The notes: generated by a model from the sequence alone, not told the origin. 64,000 bases of DNA from an uncultured Emergencia sp. (GCA_904420065.1 CAJFTU010000009.1:124001-188000); one strand, 5' to 3'. Shown: positions 45,659-55,023, numbered from the stretch's first letter. A program made the numbers and translations.

Positions 45659-46681
45659 CTATTTTGCGTTATCCACTTCGTACATGTGTTTGATCAGCTC
45701 CAGCGTCTTGCTGGAATAACCGTATTCGTTATCGTAAAAGGCGATGAGCTTAAAGAACTTATCGTTGAGCTCGATTCCCTCTCTGGCATCGAAAATGGAC
45801 GTATGCGGATCGCCGACAAAGTCACCGGATACGACTTCATCGTCCACATATTCGATTACGCCGTGAAGGTAAGTCTCAGAGGCTTTTTTCACCGCTCTGC
45901 AAATGGCGTCATAAGACGCCGATTTCTTCAGAACCACGTTGAGGTCGATTACGGACACGTCCGCGGTCGGTACTCTGTAGGAAATTCCCGTCATCTTGCC
46001 TGCAAGGGATGGAATAACCAATCCTACCGCTTTTGCCGCTCCCGTAGTGGACGGAATAACATTGCCGAATACGCAGCGGCCGGTACGCCAGTCCTTCATC
46101 GACCGAGCGTCGACAACCTTTTGTTTGGCCGTAGCCGCATGAATCGTGGACATCAGTCCCTGTTCAATACCAAAGTTGTCCTCCAGCACTTTACAGAGAG
46201 GAGCCAGGCAGTTGGTCGTACAGGAGGCGTTGGATACTACCTGCATATCGCTGGTATATTCATCCGAATTGACGCCGTACACGAAAGTCGGCGTGGTCTT
46301 GTCCTTTGCCGGAGCAGAAATGATGACCTTTTTGGCTTTGCCGTAATTGATATGGTCCATAGCCTTTTCCGTAGTAGTATAGGCGCCGGTAGCCTCGACT
46401 ATGTATTCCGCGCCGCATCTGTCCCACGGAATATTTTTCGCCTCAGACTCGCTGTAAACCGGAACCTTCTTCCCATCGATGATAATTCCCTCTTCATACT
46501 TTTCCAGGGATTTCGGGAAACGCCCGAATGTAGTGTCGTATTTCAGCATGTAGATCAGATAATCGATATCCGCATTGCGCACGTTGATTCCTGCGATCTC
46601 CACTTCAGGCATATCCATAGATGCTCTGATCACCACTCTTCCGATTCTTCCGAATCCACTGATACCAACTTTAATTGCCAT
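45659..46681 (-). CDS. gap: Glyceraldehyde-3-phosphate dehydrogenase (type I)
   Basis: The 340 aa glycolytic enzyme has the Rossmann start VGISGFGRIGRVVIRA and the catalytic SNASCTTNCLAPL. The sugar-phosphate loop RTGRCVFGNVIPSTTGAAK is present, as is the C-terminal YDNEYGYSSKT. GGAGG lies 8 nt before the ATG. It begins the gap-pgk-tpiA series. The 130 nt to rpoN hold no clear consensus promoter, and no cggR-type repressor gene is adjacent. Confidence 0.97.
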   Translation of the reverse strand: MAIKVGISGFGRIGRVVIRASMDMPEVEIAGINVRNADIDYLIYMLKYDTTFGRFPKSLEKYEEGIIIDGKKVPVYSESEAKNIPWDRCGAEYIVEATGAYTTTEKAMDHINYGKAKKVIISAPAKDKTTPTFVYGVNSDEYTSDMQVVSNASCTTNCLAPLCKVLEDNFGIEQGLMSTIHAATAKQKVVDARSMKDWRTGRCVFGNVIPSTTGAAKAVGLVIPSLAGKMTGISYRVPTADVSVIDLNVVLKKSASYDAICRAVKKASETYLHGVIEYVDDEVVSGDFVGDPHTSIFDAREGIELNDKFFKLIAFYDNEYGYSSKTLELIKHMYEVDNAK

Positions 46682-46811
46682 AATTTACCTCCATCTCTCT
46701 TTTTCCCTTTCGAACGCAAGAATGTGCGCCGGCCATTTCAGCAGCTTCGGCGCCGCTGACGGTATGTCCGTACGTGCTTTCCCGTCCGTTCAGGGTATAG
46801 AATTAAAGTTT

Positions 46812-48176
46812 TTAAAAGCGTCTGCGTTTTGATGAGGAGAGGATATTCATCCCTTCCCTGTATTTTGCAACGGTTCTCCTCGAGATATCGATATCTCTCG
46901 CCTTGAGGAGTTCCACCATATCCTGGTCACTGTAAGGTTTTCTTGGGTCCTCGCCGTTGATAATCTCCCTGATGATCGATTTCACACTGTTAGAGGAAAC
47001 GCCTGTGCCGTCTCCGCCGGAAACGCCGCTGGAGAAAAAGTATTTCAGTTCAAAAACACCCCGCGGACTCTGCATATATTTTCCGTTTATGGAACGGCTG
47101 ACGGTAGACTCGTGAACGCCTATTTCATCGGCAATCTGCTTCAGCGTCAGGGTCTTTAAATATTTATCGCCTTTATCGAAGAATTGCTGCTGATATCTGA
47201 CCACTGCGCTGGCCACATTGTAAATGGTCTGCTTACGCTGTTCAATACTCTTGATCAGCCAGACCGCGGCATTGAAGCGATCGTTCAGATACTTGTTCAA
47301 TTCTTCGTCCTTATCCGCCTCCGCGGACAGTTTATTGTAGTAGGAGCTGACCATCAGCTTCGGCATACTGGTATCGTTATTGGTCACCACATACTCGCCG
47401 TTGATCCTGTCCACGAATATGTCCGGAACTACATAGCGCACGGTTTCTCCCGATGAGAACATCCTGCCGGGTTTCGGTTCGAGAGTTCGGATCAGATCCG
47501 CAATCTGCTGTACCTCCTGATTTTTTATTCCCAGCGTTTTTGCAATATAAGAGATTTTGTTGTCGGCCAAGTCTTCCAGCATATTCTCAATAATGTATTC
47601 GATCTCATCGGTCAGGAGTCCTTTTGATGCAAGCTGGATAATCAGGCACTCTTTGAGATTTCTGGCCGCTACTCCTATCGGATCAAAGGTCTGAATAAAA
47701 TTCAGCGTCTCCTCCACCAATTCAACACTGACATCCATTGCCTCCGAAATCTCCTGCACAGACAGTGTGAGATAACCGTTATCATCGACGGCCTCAATAA
47801 TATACCGCCCGATGGCGGCTCTTGTATCTTTAAGGCTGGAAAACTGCAGCTGCATGAAAAGATAGTCCGTCAGCGTCTCTTCTTCCGATACGTACTGTTC
47901 ATAGGTATAGTCCTCGTCATCGTCCGGTGAATACTCCCACTGGCGAAAGCTCTCTTCTTCGTAGTCGGCTTCTCTGATCTTCTCCCGAATATCGACTTCC
48001 TGCGCGTCATAGCTTTTCTCCGCCTCGAGTACCGGATTCTCCAAAAGCTCGTTCTGAACATAATCCGTAAGCTCCTGGTTGTTGAACTGCAGAATCTGTA
48101 TAGCCTGAATCAGCTCCGGGGTCATGGACAACTTTTGCGTCTGTTCTATTGTCAGTTCATATCCTAGTTTCATCAT
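46812..48176 (-). CDS. rpoN: RNA polymerase sigma-54 factor
   Basis: A 454 aa alternative sigma factor that needs AAA+ activators. The Gln/Leu-rich activator region is at the N-terminus (QTQKLSMTPELIQAIQILQ). A core-binding domain and the helix-turn-helix (VHESTVSRSINGKY) follow, and the diagnostic RpoN box SRRTVAKYRE is near the end. AGGAG is 7 nt before the first ATG. Its position directly before gap recurs in Clostridia. No bacterial enhancer-binding protein or clear -24/-12 promoter was seen in this window. Confidence 0.96.
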   Translation of the reverse strand: MMKLGYELTIEQTQKLSMTPELIQAIQILQFNNQELTDYVQNELLENPVLEAEKSYDAQEVDIREKIREADYEEESFRQWEYSPDDDEDYTYEQYVSEEETLTDYLFMQLQFSSLKDTRAAIGRYIIEAVDDNGYLTLSVQEISEAMDVSVELVEETLNFIQTFDPIGVAARNLKECLIIQLASKGLLTDEIEYIIENMLEDLADNKISYIAKTLGIKNQEVQQIADLIRTLEPKPGRMFSSGETVRYVVPDIFVDRINGEYVVTNNDTSMPKLMVSSYYNKLSAEADKDEELNKYLNDRFNAAVWLIKSIEQRKQTIYNVASAVVRYQQQFFDKGDKYLKTLTLKQIADEIGVHESTVSRSINGKYMQSPRGVFELKYFFSSGVSGGDGTGVSSNSVKSIIREIINGEDPRKPYSDQDMVELLKARDIDISRRTVAKYREGMNILSSSKRRRF

Positions 48177-48219
48177 TCCCCATCTCCTATATGCAAATAG
48201 TATACCATATCAGCGCTGT

Positions 48220-48690
48220 CTATTTCAAGTCTGGAAAGTTCAGCTGGCGAAGTGCCTCAAACAATATGATATTTGCCGAATTTGCAAGGTTCAGAGAGCG
48301 CAGTCTGGTATTCTCGCTCATGGGGATACGGATCGCTCTGTCGCTGCGGCTGTCGATAAAATCGCGGGGAAGTCCGGCGGTTTCCCTGCCGAAAAGCAGC
48401 ATATCTTCGTCGCGATAACGTACTTCCGTATAAGCACGGCCGCCTTTGGTCGTAGCCAAATACATATTCCTTTCGCCGTACTTGTCCAGAAATGAAGCGA
48501 GACTGTCGTGGATCTCCAGCTTCACATACGGCCAGTAATCCAATCCTGCCCGCCTGACAGCCTTGTCATCTATGGAAAATCCCAGGGGCTCTACCAAATG
48601 CAGCACCGTATTGGTAGCAGCGCAGGTTCTGGCGATGTTTCCCGTGTTGGGAGGAATCTCCGGTTCAACTAATACAATATGTAATGCCAT
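48220..48690 (-). CDS. trmL: tRNA (cytidine/uridine-34 2'-O)-methyltransferase TrmL
   Basis: A 156 aa SPOUT-class enzyme that methylates the wobble ribose of tRNA-Leu. It shows the family start LHIVLVEPEIPPNTGNIARTC. The SAM-binding knot follows: LLFGRETAGLP, then IRIPMSENTRLRSLNLANS. I use the third in-frame ATG (48690) because AGAGGTG is the right distance from it and overlaps the earlier ones. It lies 43 nt ahead of rpoN. Confidence 0.93.
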   Translation of the reverse strand: MALHIVLVEPEIPPNTGNIARTCAATNTVLHLVEPLGFSIDDKAVRRAGLDYWPYVKLEIHDSLASFLDKYGERNMYLATTKGGRAYTEVRYRDEDMLLFGRETAGLPRDFIDSRSDRAIRIPMSENTRLRSLNLANSANIILFEALRQLNFPDLK

Positions 48691-48747
48691 AATCATCACC
48701 TCTTAAACATTTACTTCTCAATCATAAAGGTTTTTTGATGAAATTTA

Positions 48748-48821
48748 AAGACAAAATCCCCTTTTTAGTATATAATTTTTAACATATCCCCGGGCGCGGA
48801 GCAACGGAACGGCCGCGGGGA
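48748..48821 (+). promoter_or_regulatory. hom promoter and leader hairpin
   Basis: AAGACA (48748-48753) and TATAAT (48771-48776) are 17 nt apart. The leader then folds into a GC-rich hairpin (TCCCCGGGC at 48787-48795 with GGCCGCGGGGA at 48811-48821, one bulge) ending about 15 nt before the AAGGAGG of hom. No T-box or T-run follows, so the hairpin's role is open. Confidence 0.55.
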
Positions 48822-48848
48822 CAGCAAAACTAGTACAAGGAGGCTGTG

Positions 48849-49814
48849 ATGAAGACAGTAAATATCGGAATACTCGGTCTGGGAACCGTAGGCGGCGGAA
48901 CCTATGAAATCCTGGATATGAACAGAGAACTGATCGAAAAACGAATCGGAAGAGAAATAAAAGTTGCAAAAGTACTGGAAAAAAATACAGAAAGACTGAA
49001 AGCGTTGGGACTGCCCGAAGAACGGGCTACTCAGGATCCCGACGATATCCTGAAAAGCCCCGACATCGATATCGTGGTAGAAGCACTGGGCGGAATAGAG
49101 CCTTCCACTACCTTTATGCTGACGGCTATGGAAAACGGTAAAAGCGTTGTTACACCCAATAAAGCCGCTGTAGCCGCCAATTTCGCCAAACTGAAGAAAA
49201 CGGCTGAGGAAAACAACGTCGAATTCCGCTTTGAGGCCAGTGTCGGCGGAGGAATTCCTGCGCTGACTGCCATCACCGAAGCCCTTGCCGGCAACGAGTT
49301 CACCGAAGTCATGGGCATACTCAACGGAACGACCAACTATATCCTGACCAGGATGACGGATCTGGGTCTGGACTACGACGAGGTGCTGAAAGACGCCCAG
49401 GCCAAAGGATTTGCAGAAGCGGATCCTACAGCCGATGTAGAAGGCATCGATGTTGCGAATAAGCTTTCCATCCTCATGGCCCTGGCATTTGATACCTATG
49501 TACCGCCGGAAGAAATCCCAACAACAGGCATAAGCAAAATTACGATGGACGATATCCATGCAGCAAAAGAAAAGGGCTGCAGAATAAAGCTGATCGCCCA
49601 GGCAAAACGAGATGGAGATCATCTAAACTACAGCGTAAAGCCGATGGAAATTCCGGATTCCCATCCGCTGGCCGGCGTTTCCAACGAGTTCAACGCTATT
49701 TACGTCACCGGCAACGCTGTGGATGAAGTCATGTTCTACGGCAAAGGCGCCGGAGCGCTTCCTACCGGCAGCGCAATCGTAGGCGACATTCTCGCCATCG
49801 CAAAAAATCTGTAA
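48849..49814 (+). CDS. hom: Homoserine dehydrogenase, short form without ACT domain
   Basis: Reduces aspartate semialdehyde to homoserine for threonine and methionine synthesis. The 321 aa protein has the Rossmann start IGILGLGTVGGGTYE, VTPNKAAVA, the catalytic region GILNGTTNYIL and KGFAEADPTADVEG. It ends after the catalytic domain, about 100 residues short of forms that carry a C-terminal ACT domain, so feedback control by threonine may be absent. AAGGAGG is 5 nt from the ATG at 48849. Confidence 0.95.
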   Translation: MKTVNIGILGLGTVGGGTYEILDMNRELIEKRIGREIKVAKVLEKNTERLKALGLPEERATQDPDDILKSPDIDIVVEALGGIEPSTTFMLTAMENGKSVVTPNKAAVAANFAKLKKTAEENNVEFRFEASVGGGIPALTAITEALAGNEFTEVMGILNGTTNYILTRMTDLGLDYDEVLKDAQAKGFAEADPTADVEGIDVANKLSILMALAFDTYVPPEEIPTTGISKITMDDIHAAKEKGCRIKLIAQAKRDGDHLNYSVKPMEIPDSHPLAGVSNEFNAIYVTGNAVDEVMFYGKGAGALPTGSAIVGDILAIAKNL

Positions 49815-49853
49815 GCAGATTGCAGAAAACGATAAGACGGAGGAGGAAATACA

Positions 49854-50354
49854 ATGAGTCTGTATCAGGAATGGCAGGATCTGATTGAAAATCAGACCGA
49901 AGAAACCTTTGAAGCTTTCTGGAAGGAATATGCAGAAACGGAGACGAAGATCTACTCCTACATTTTGGAAAATCATCAGGAACACCTGAAGGGGACGGTA
50001 GGAGAATTGGTCGACAAATTCCAGTGCAACAAAATCATCTTTGTGGGATTTCTCGACGGTGTCAACAGCAGTCTGAACAGTGAAATGGAACTGAACAATG
50101 TAGATGAAAACACTTCTGTAGACCTGGATATCGATTTCGAAAAACTGTTTTTCAATATGTTGAAAGCAGAAGCCGACTATCTCTACTCTCTTTCCCAGTG
50201 GGACGGTGTTCTCAGTGAAGAAAAGAGAAAAGAAATCACGAAGGAATACAAACGTTCCAAGATCGCCCATGCGGAAAAAAAGCCGGGACGTAACGACCCT
50301 TGTCCGTGCGGCAGCGGCAAAAAATACAAAAAATGCTGCGGAAAAGCTCAATAA
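49854..50354 (+). CDS. SEC-C zinc-motif protein of unknown function
   Basis: A 166 aa acidic, helical protein ending in a SEC-C zinc-binding motif: [19 protein letters not shown], the same motif found at the end of SecA. The N-terminal about 135 residues match no family I know. It lies 40 nt after hom behind a good AGGAGG and ends before a strong terminator, so it is likely cotranscribed with hom. SEC-C tails often mediate ribosome or SecB contacts. Confidence 0.8.
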   Translation: MSLYQEWQDLIENQTEETFEAFWKEYAETETKIYSYILENHQEHLKGTVGELVDKFQCNKIIFVGFLDGVNSSLNSEMELNNVDENTSVDLDIDFEKLFFNMLKAEADYLYSLSQWDGVLSEEKRKEITKEYKRSKIAHAEKKPGRNDPCPCGSGKKYKKCCGKAQ

Positions 50355-50377
50355 GCCAAACCGACAGCAAGGCAGAT

Positions 50378-50427
50378 AAAAGGCGGGACCACTGTTGCAT
50401 AAAATCGCAGCAGCGGTTCCGCCTTTT
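50378..50427 (+). terminator. Terminator of hom and the SEC-C gene
   Basis: AAAAGGCGGGACC pairs with GGTTCCGCCTTTT (one G-T pair), the outer part of a longer stem, followed by TTTAT. It lies 24 nt after the stop and about 45 nt from the end of the converging nth gene. Confidence 0.8.
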
Positions 50428-50473
50428 TATGTACATTCGTCAATAAAAACGCGCGGCAGCAGTACCTGACGCG

Positions 50474-51097
50474 CTACAGATGTTTCTCGCAGAGGCTGCA
50501 TATGCTGCAGTTTTCACAGTCCGGTTTTCTGGCTGTGCAGCAGTTCCTGCCGTGAAAGATCAGGGAGTGATGGGTCCTCGACCACCGGGATTCGGGGATA
50601 TTCTTCATCAACGCCAGTTCAGTCTTGAGAACATCTTTTTCGGCGGCGAGACCAATCCTGTTGGCAACCCGGAACACATGAGTGTCCACGGCGATCCGCT
50701 GATGTCCAAAGCCGACGGAAAGCACTACATTGGCAGTCTTGCGTCCTACTCCCGGCAGTTCTATCAGTTTATCGTAATCATCCGGAACCTGACCGTCATA
50801 CTTGTCGGCCAAAGTCTTTGCCATAGCGACGATATTTTTGGATTTCGTCTTGTACATGCCGATCCGCCTTATGTAACCGGCTACCTCCTCGGGATCAGCC
50901 TTTCCGAGCGCGAAGGCATCCGGATAGGCCGCAAAAAGGGCCGGAGTCACTTCGTTCACGCTCTTGTCCGTAGTCTGGGCCGACAGGGCCACGGCAACGA
51001 CAAGCTGAAAGACATTCTTATGATGCAGGGCGCATTCTGCGTCCGGATAGGTTTCTTCTAAAATATCCAGTATTTGATCAATGGTTTCTCTCTTCAT
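50474..51097 (-). CDS. nth: Endonuclease III
   Basis: A DNA glycosylase/AP lyase that removes oxidised pyrimidines. The 207 aa protein has the helix-hairpin-helix LPGVGRKTANVVL with the catalytic Lys, and AVDTHVFRV with the catalytic Asp. The C-terminal [4Fe-4S] loop has spacing C-x6-C-x2-C-x5-C. I place the start at ATG 51097 (MKRETIDQ). It has no Shine-Dalgarno, and a TATAAT box ends only 8 nt upstream, so the mRNA may be leaderless. It diverges from a GntR gene. Confidence 0.94.
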   Translation of the reverse strand: MKRETIDQILDILEETYPDAECALHHKNVFQLVVAVALSAQTTDKSVNEVTPALFAAYPDAFALGKADPEEVAGYIRRIGMYKTKSKNIVAMAKTLADKYDGQVPDDYDKLIELPGVGRKTANVVLSVGFGHQRIAVDTHVFRVANRIGLAAEKDVLKTELALMKNIPESRWSRTHHSLIFHGRNCCTARKPDCENCSICSLCEKHL

Positions 51098-51104
51098 GGT
51101 GAAA

Positions 51105-51134
51105 ATTATACCGTATTTTTTCGACATTGGCAAC
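51105..51134 (-). promoter_or_regulatory. nth promoter placing +1 at the start codon
   Basis: On the minus strand TTGCCA (51134-51129) and TATAAT (51110-51105) are 18 nt apart. The start point would fall at 51098-51097, on or next to the nth ATG. The promoter lies back to back with the GntR promoter. Confidence 0.6.
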
Positions 51135-51136
51135 CT

Positions 51137-51173
51137 TGACAAAATTGTATCCCGGCAATATAATTGTATACGC
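51137..51173 (+). promoter_or_regulatory. Consensus promoter of the GntR gene with ATTGTAT repeats
   Basis: TTGACA (51137-51142) and TATAAT (51160-51165) are 17 nt apart. ATTGTAT occurs in the spacer and again across the start point (ATTGTATAC), about 20 bp apart. GTATAC-centred sites are typical for FCD-type GntR proteins, so autoregulation is plausible. Confidence 0.7.
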
Positions 51174-51194
51174 ATTTTATCAAGGAGGCACAAT

Positions 51195-51857
51195 ATGTCA
51201 ATTATTCAGTACTTGGAAGACGGAAGAACGGGGAACCAGCCATTATCCACGAATCTCTACACGGAACTGCAGGAGGATATACTGACAGGAAAACTGAAAT
51301 CCGGGGAAAAATTGACAGAGCAGAAGATCTGCAATGAATATAAAGTCAGCAGAACGCCGGTCAGAGAAGCGCTTCGTCAGCTGGAGATGGACGGACTGAT
51401 CGAGAATATTCCCAACCGCGGCGCTTTTGTTTTAGGACTTTCCAAGCAGGACATCGAAGATATGTACGTACTGCGGAAAGCTTACGAAGTACAAGCGGTG
51501 AAATGGGCAATCGAACGGATAACCGAAGAAGAGATGAACGAACTGGAAGAAACGTTCGAGTTCATGGAATTTTACACGATGAAAAACGATATCAACAAGA
51601 TGCAGAGCATAAACACGGCTTTTCACCAGATCATCTACAACGCCACCCACAACCGAATGCTCAAACAGCTGCTGTCATCTTATCAAATTTATTTAAAGTA
51701 CTGCAATCCTTCCAATTATTACGCGCCGGACTATCTGTCCGTAGTCCTCAAAGAACACCGGGCTATCTTTGATGCCTTCATGGCTAAGGATGTAGATGGA
51801 GGCGCCTTAGCCATGAGCATACATATGGATAATTCACGAACCCGGAAATTTAAATAG
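51195..51857 (+). CDS. GntR-family transcriptional regulator (FCD type)
   Basis: A 220 aa repressor-type protein. The N-terminal winged helix has LYTELQEDILTGKLKSGEKL and VSRTPVREALRQLEMDGLI. The C-terminal FCD ligand domain is helical, with DMYVLRKAYEVQAVKWA and the metal-site-like FHQIIYNATHN. AAGGAGG precedes the ATG at 51195. No metabolic operon follows on this strand. Its last 24 nt overlap the 3' end of the convergent ppk1 gene, so there is no room for a terminator between them. Confidence 0.9.
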   Translation: MSIIQYLEDGRTGNQPLSTNLYTELQEDILTGKLKSGEKLTEQKICNEYKVSRTPVREALRQLEMDGLIENIPNRGAFVLGLSKQDIEDMYVLRKAYEVQAVKWAIERITEEEMNELEETFEFMEFYTMKNDINKMQSINTAFHQIIYNATHNRMLKQLLSSYQIYLKYCNPSNYYAPDYLSVVLKEHRAIFDAFMAKDVDGGALAMSIHMDNSRTRKFK

Positions 51858-53966
51858 CCTTTTGAAAAAGCCGGCTACCGGTTTCGTCTGTTTTTCCTGG
51901 TTTTGTTTTCTTTCCGCAGACTGCTGCGCATCTTCTATGGCCCTGTTCATCAGAAGCTGCTGGCAGTCTGTTCTTTTTTCTTCCTCTCCGCAGGGAACCT
52001 CTGTATAGAAAGAGTCTGCCTGCAAAATTCTGCCCTTGACATTGTCCGACAGGCAGGCGTCTATAATTCTGTGTATCTTTGCCTTCGTCCGCTCGTCTTC
52101 GATAGGACAGGCCACCTCTACCCTTCTCTCGGTATTTCTGGTCATGAAATCGGCAGAGGAAATGAACATTTTTTCTTCCGCCCCTTGGCCGAAACAGTAG
52201 ATCCGGGAGTGTTCCAGGTATCTTCCCACGATACTTTTAACGCGAATATTTTCTGTTTTTTCCTCAACGCCGGGTAGAATGCAGCAGATTCCCCGAACGA
52301 TCATATCGATTCGAACTCCTGCGCAGGAAGCCTCTTTCAGCTTTTCGATGATATCCAAATCCGTGATGGAATTGAGCTTCAGAATAATTCTGCCCCGGCT
52401 TCCTTTTCCGATTTCTCCATTGATCAGATCGATAATGGAAGATTTCAGTGTATTCGGCGAAACGAGAAGCTTTTCATATCTGCCGTCCAGATCTCCTATG
52501 GCCATATTGCGGAAAAAATTTGCCGCATCGTTCCCTATGCTTTCATCGGCGGTTATCAGAGAAAGGTCGGTGTACTGCTTAGCTGTATTTTCGTTGTAAT
52601 TCCCTGTTCCGATCTGCGTGATATAGCGAATACCTCCGTTCTCTTTGCGGGTAATCAGGCAGACCTTGGAATGAACCTTGTATTCTTCAAATCCGTAGAT
52701 CAGCGTACAGCCGGCATCCTCAAGGCGTTCTGACCAGTCGATATTGTTCTGCTCGTCGAACCGGGCCCGCAGCTCAATGACGACGGTAACATCTTTTCCT
52801 CTTTCTGCCGCATTGCACAGGTAATCCACCAGTTTGGCGTGACTGGCCAACCGATAGATTGTAATCTTGATGGAAACCACCTCCGGATCCTCCGAAGCTT
52901 CCTTCAGCAGCTGTATGAACGGCTGAAGGGACTCATAAGGCAGAGACAACAGCAAATCTCTCTGCTCCACCTGCTGAATTATGCTTCTGGAAAGATCCAC
53001 ATCGGGATTCTTCTGCGGTTCAAAATGACTATAAGTCAGTGCGCTGACTTTGTCTGAATTCATATGAGCCGCCAGCTTATAAGCGTAATCCATGCGGAAA
53101 GGCATGTGAGTTACATAGATCTGCTTTTTAGAGAGATTGATCTTTTCTGTCAGGTAATCCAGAAACTTTTTGCTGACCGTATTGGAAAGCTCCAGGCGTA
53201 CGGCGCCCAATCTTCGGCGTTGATTCAGCACCTTTTTCATCTTCTTTCGAAAATCGTAGCCAAAATCGAAGGCCTCGTCATTGACATTGATATCCGCGTT
53301 TCGGGTGATACAGAAGCAGACGTTCTCTTTTATGGTGTAATTGGAAAATATCTCCTGAAGATGGTGCAGGATGACCTCCTCCGTTCGTATATATCTGACC
53401 TCTTCATCCTGCAGATAGATAATCGGCGGCAGAACGGCCGGTACGGGAATTACGCCGAACACTTCCTTTTCCTTGTGACAGAGCACCGCGCCGATATGTA
53501 CGGTCTTGTTTTGAAGATGAGGAAAAGGATGATGCTGATCGACGATCTGCGGCGACAGGATAGGCGCGATAAATTCGCTGAAATATTTTTTCAGAAACTT
53601 CTTCTCATCGTTTTCCAGTTCTCCATAACTCAAGTTGCATATGCCGTGAACCCGCAGCTGTTTTTCCAAATCCTCGTAAATGCGTTCTCTCTCTCTGTAG
53701 AGATTCTGCACCTCCTCATATACGGCTTCAAGCTGCTGTTCCGTATTCATCCCCGATTTTTTATCTACGGGATTTTCTTTCAGATGAATCAGCTCGGATA
53801 AACTGCCTACCCGGATCATGAAAAATTCGTCCAGATTGCTGGTAAAAATGGCGACGAACTTGAGTCTTTCCAGAAGGGGGACAGTTTCGTCCACCGCTTC
53901 AAGCAGTACGCGTTCGTTAAATTTAAGCCAGGATAATTCTCGATTCTGTGTATAGTTTTTATGCAT
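51834..53966 (-). CDS. ppk1: Polyphosphate kinase 1
   Basis: Reversibly polymerises the gamma-phosphate of ATP into polyphosphate. At 710 aa it is full length. The start NRELSWLKFNERVL is diagnostic. The two catalytic histidine motifs are VHSKVCLITRK (autophosphorylated His) and YLEHSRIYCFG, each in a PLD-like fold. It follows ppx with an 8 nt overlap, so the making and breaking of polyphosphate are coexpressed. Confidence 0.97.
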   Translation of the reverse strand: MHKNYTQNRELSWLKFNERVLLEAVDETVPLLERLKFVAIFTSNLDEFFMIRVGSLSELIHLKENPVDKKSGMNTEQQLEAVYEEVQNLYRERERIYEDLEKQLRVHGICNLSYGELENDEKKFLKKYFSEFIAPILSPQIVDQHHPFPHLQNKTVHIGAVLCHKEKEVFGVIPVPAVLPPIIYLQDEEVRYIRTEEVILHHLQEIFSNYTIKENVCFCITRNADINVNDEAFDFGYDFRKKMKKVLNQRRRLGAVRLELSNTVSKKFLDYLTEKINLSKKQIYVTHMPFRMDYAYKLAAHMNSDKVSALTYSHFEPQKNPDVDLSRSIIQQVEQRDLLLSLPYESLQPFIQLLKEASEDPEVVSIKITIYRLASHAKLVDYLCNAAERGKDVTVVIELRARFDEQNNIDWSERLEDAGCTLIYGFEEYKVHSKVCLITRKENGGIRYITQIGTGNYNENTAKQYTDLSLITADESIGNDAANFFRNMAIGDLDGRYEKLLVSPNTLKSSIIDLINGEIGKGSRGRIILKLNSITDLDIIEKLKEASCAGVRIDMIVRGICCILPGVEEKTENIRVKSIVGRYLEHSRIYCFGQGAEEKMFISSADFMTRNTERRVEVACPIEDERTKAKIHRIIDACLSDNVKGRILQADSFYTEVPCGEEEKRTDCQQLLMNRAIEDAQQSAERKQNQEKQTKPVAGFFKRLFKFPGS

Positions 53967-54873
53967 CTAATACCCCCTCTTTCTCTAATTGATAACGCAG
54001 ATAACCCTCTCTTACGCCGTGAGAGCTGGTCACAATCTTTTTCGTACCGAAATGCTGTGCTACAGTATACAGTATGGCCATTCCCGGAAGAAGAGTATGA
54101 ATCCGCTCAGGGGCAGTCTTTAAAATGTAACGCATGAGCTTCTTTTCTTCCCACTTCATGGCCAATACCTTTTTCAAAAAGCATCGCTCGTAAACGTTGT
54201 TCTTCTTGTCGATATGGTAAATCGTATTGTAAAGTTTCAATGCCGCCCGGGCCGTTCCCCCTACTCCGCAGAGCACCTCCGGAGAGCTGGATGTGGATTG
54301 TACGGATAACCGGCTGAGATGTTTCCTCGTCTCTTCCTGTATTCTTTTAATCTCGTCAGGAGTAGGAATTAGCCCTCGGACAAATTGATTGTACAGATTG
54401 AGCGATCCGATGTGAAGAGATTCGGTCAGCTGCGGCTCCCTGTGGCTGTAAACGACGATTTCCGTACTTCCGCCGCCGATGTCGGTCAGAATGCCGCCCC
54501 TTTGTCCGCTTCCGCGCACTGCTCCATAATAGTCGAAATAGGCTTCTTCCTCTCCGGACAGAACCGTCACTTCAAGTCCCGTCTCTTCTCTGACCGCGCG
54601 AAGAACTTCTTCGCTGTTAGCCACGTTTCGCAGAGACGCCGTAGCGAAAGGGAACACGCCGTCAAAAGAAAAGGCGTCTATGGTTATCCTGATCTCATTC
54701 AAAATATCCAGGCACAGATCCACCCCTTCACCGCTCAGCATGCCGTCTTTATCGATATATCCCGCAAGTCCCGCCGAATACTTCTTGTTCAGCACGGGAA
54801 GAATTTCCCCTTTTTCCACACAAAATACTACTGCTCGGATAGTATTCGAGCCGATATCAATTACTAAATACAA
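53959..54873 (-). CDS. ppx: Exopolyphosphatase / Ppx-GppA family phosphatase
   Basis: A 304 aa ASKHA-fold enzyme that hydrolyses polyphosphate ends or pppGpp. It has the N-terminal phosphate loop LVIDIGSNTIRAVVF, the second-loop GEEEAYFDYYG, and the phosphate-2 motif LTDIGGGSTEIVVY. It is the short form with no C-terminal HD domain. Gene order ppx-ppk1 is common. Translation of ppk1 begins within its last codons. Confidence 0.93.
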   Translation of the reverse strand: MYLVIDIGSNTIRAVVFCVEKGEILPVLNKKYSAGLAGYIDKDGMLSGEGVDLCLDILNEIRITIDAFSFDGVFPFATASLRNVANSEEVLRAVREETGLEVTVLSGEEEAYFDYYGAVRGSGQRGGILTDIGGGSTEIVVYSHREPQLTESLHIGSLNLYNQFVRGLIPTPDEIKRIQEETRKHLSRLSVQSTSSSPEVLCGVGGTARAALKLYNTIYHIDKKNNVYERCFLKKVLAMKWEEKKLMRYILKTAPERIHTLLPGMAILYTVAQHFGTKKIVTSSHGVREGYLRYQLEKEGVLDA

Positions 54874-54988
54874 AAAAATTCACCTCTCTGTTTATATTTT
54901 AATGTTAGCCTTTCTTTGTAAAATATGAAATCCTTTTCATGTTAAATACAGGTAAACCATCTTTTCCCGACCAATGTGATGCAGACAG

Positions 54989-55023
54989 AAAAATCCCTGC
55001 AAATGATTTCTGCAGGGATTTTT
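54989..55023 (-). terminator. Terminator of clpB
   Basis: AAAAATCCCTGCA pairs perfectly with TGCAGGGATTTTT around a 9 nt loop. On the minus strand it follows the clpB stop by about 29 nt. Confidence 0.85.

Noticed and set aside
45440..46759. 439-codon open frame antisense to gap and the start of pgk
   Set aside because: A shadow of two certain glycolytic genes, with no start signal or recognisable protein.
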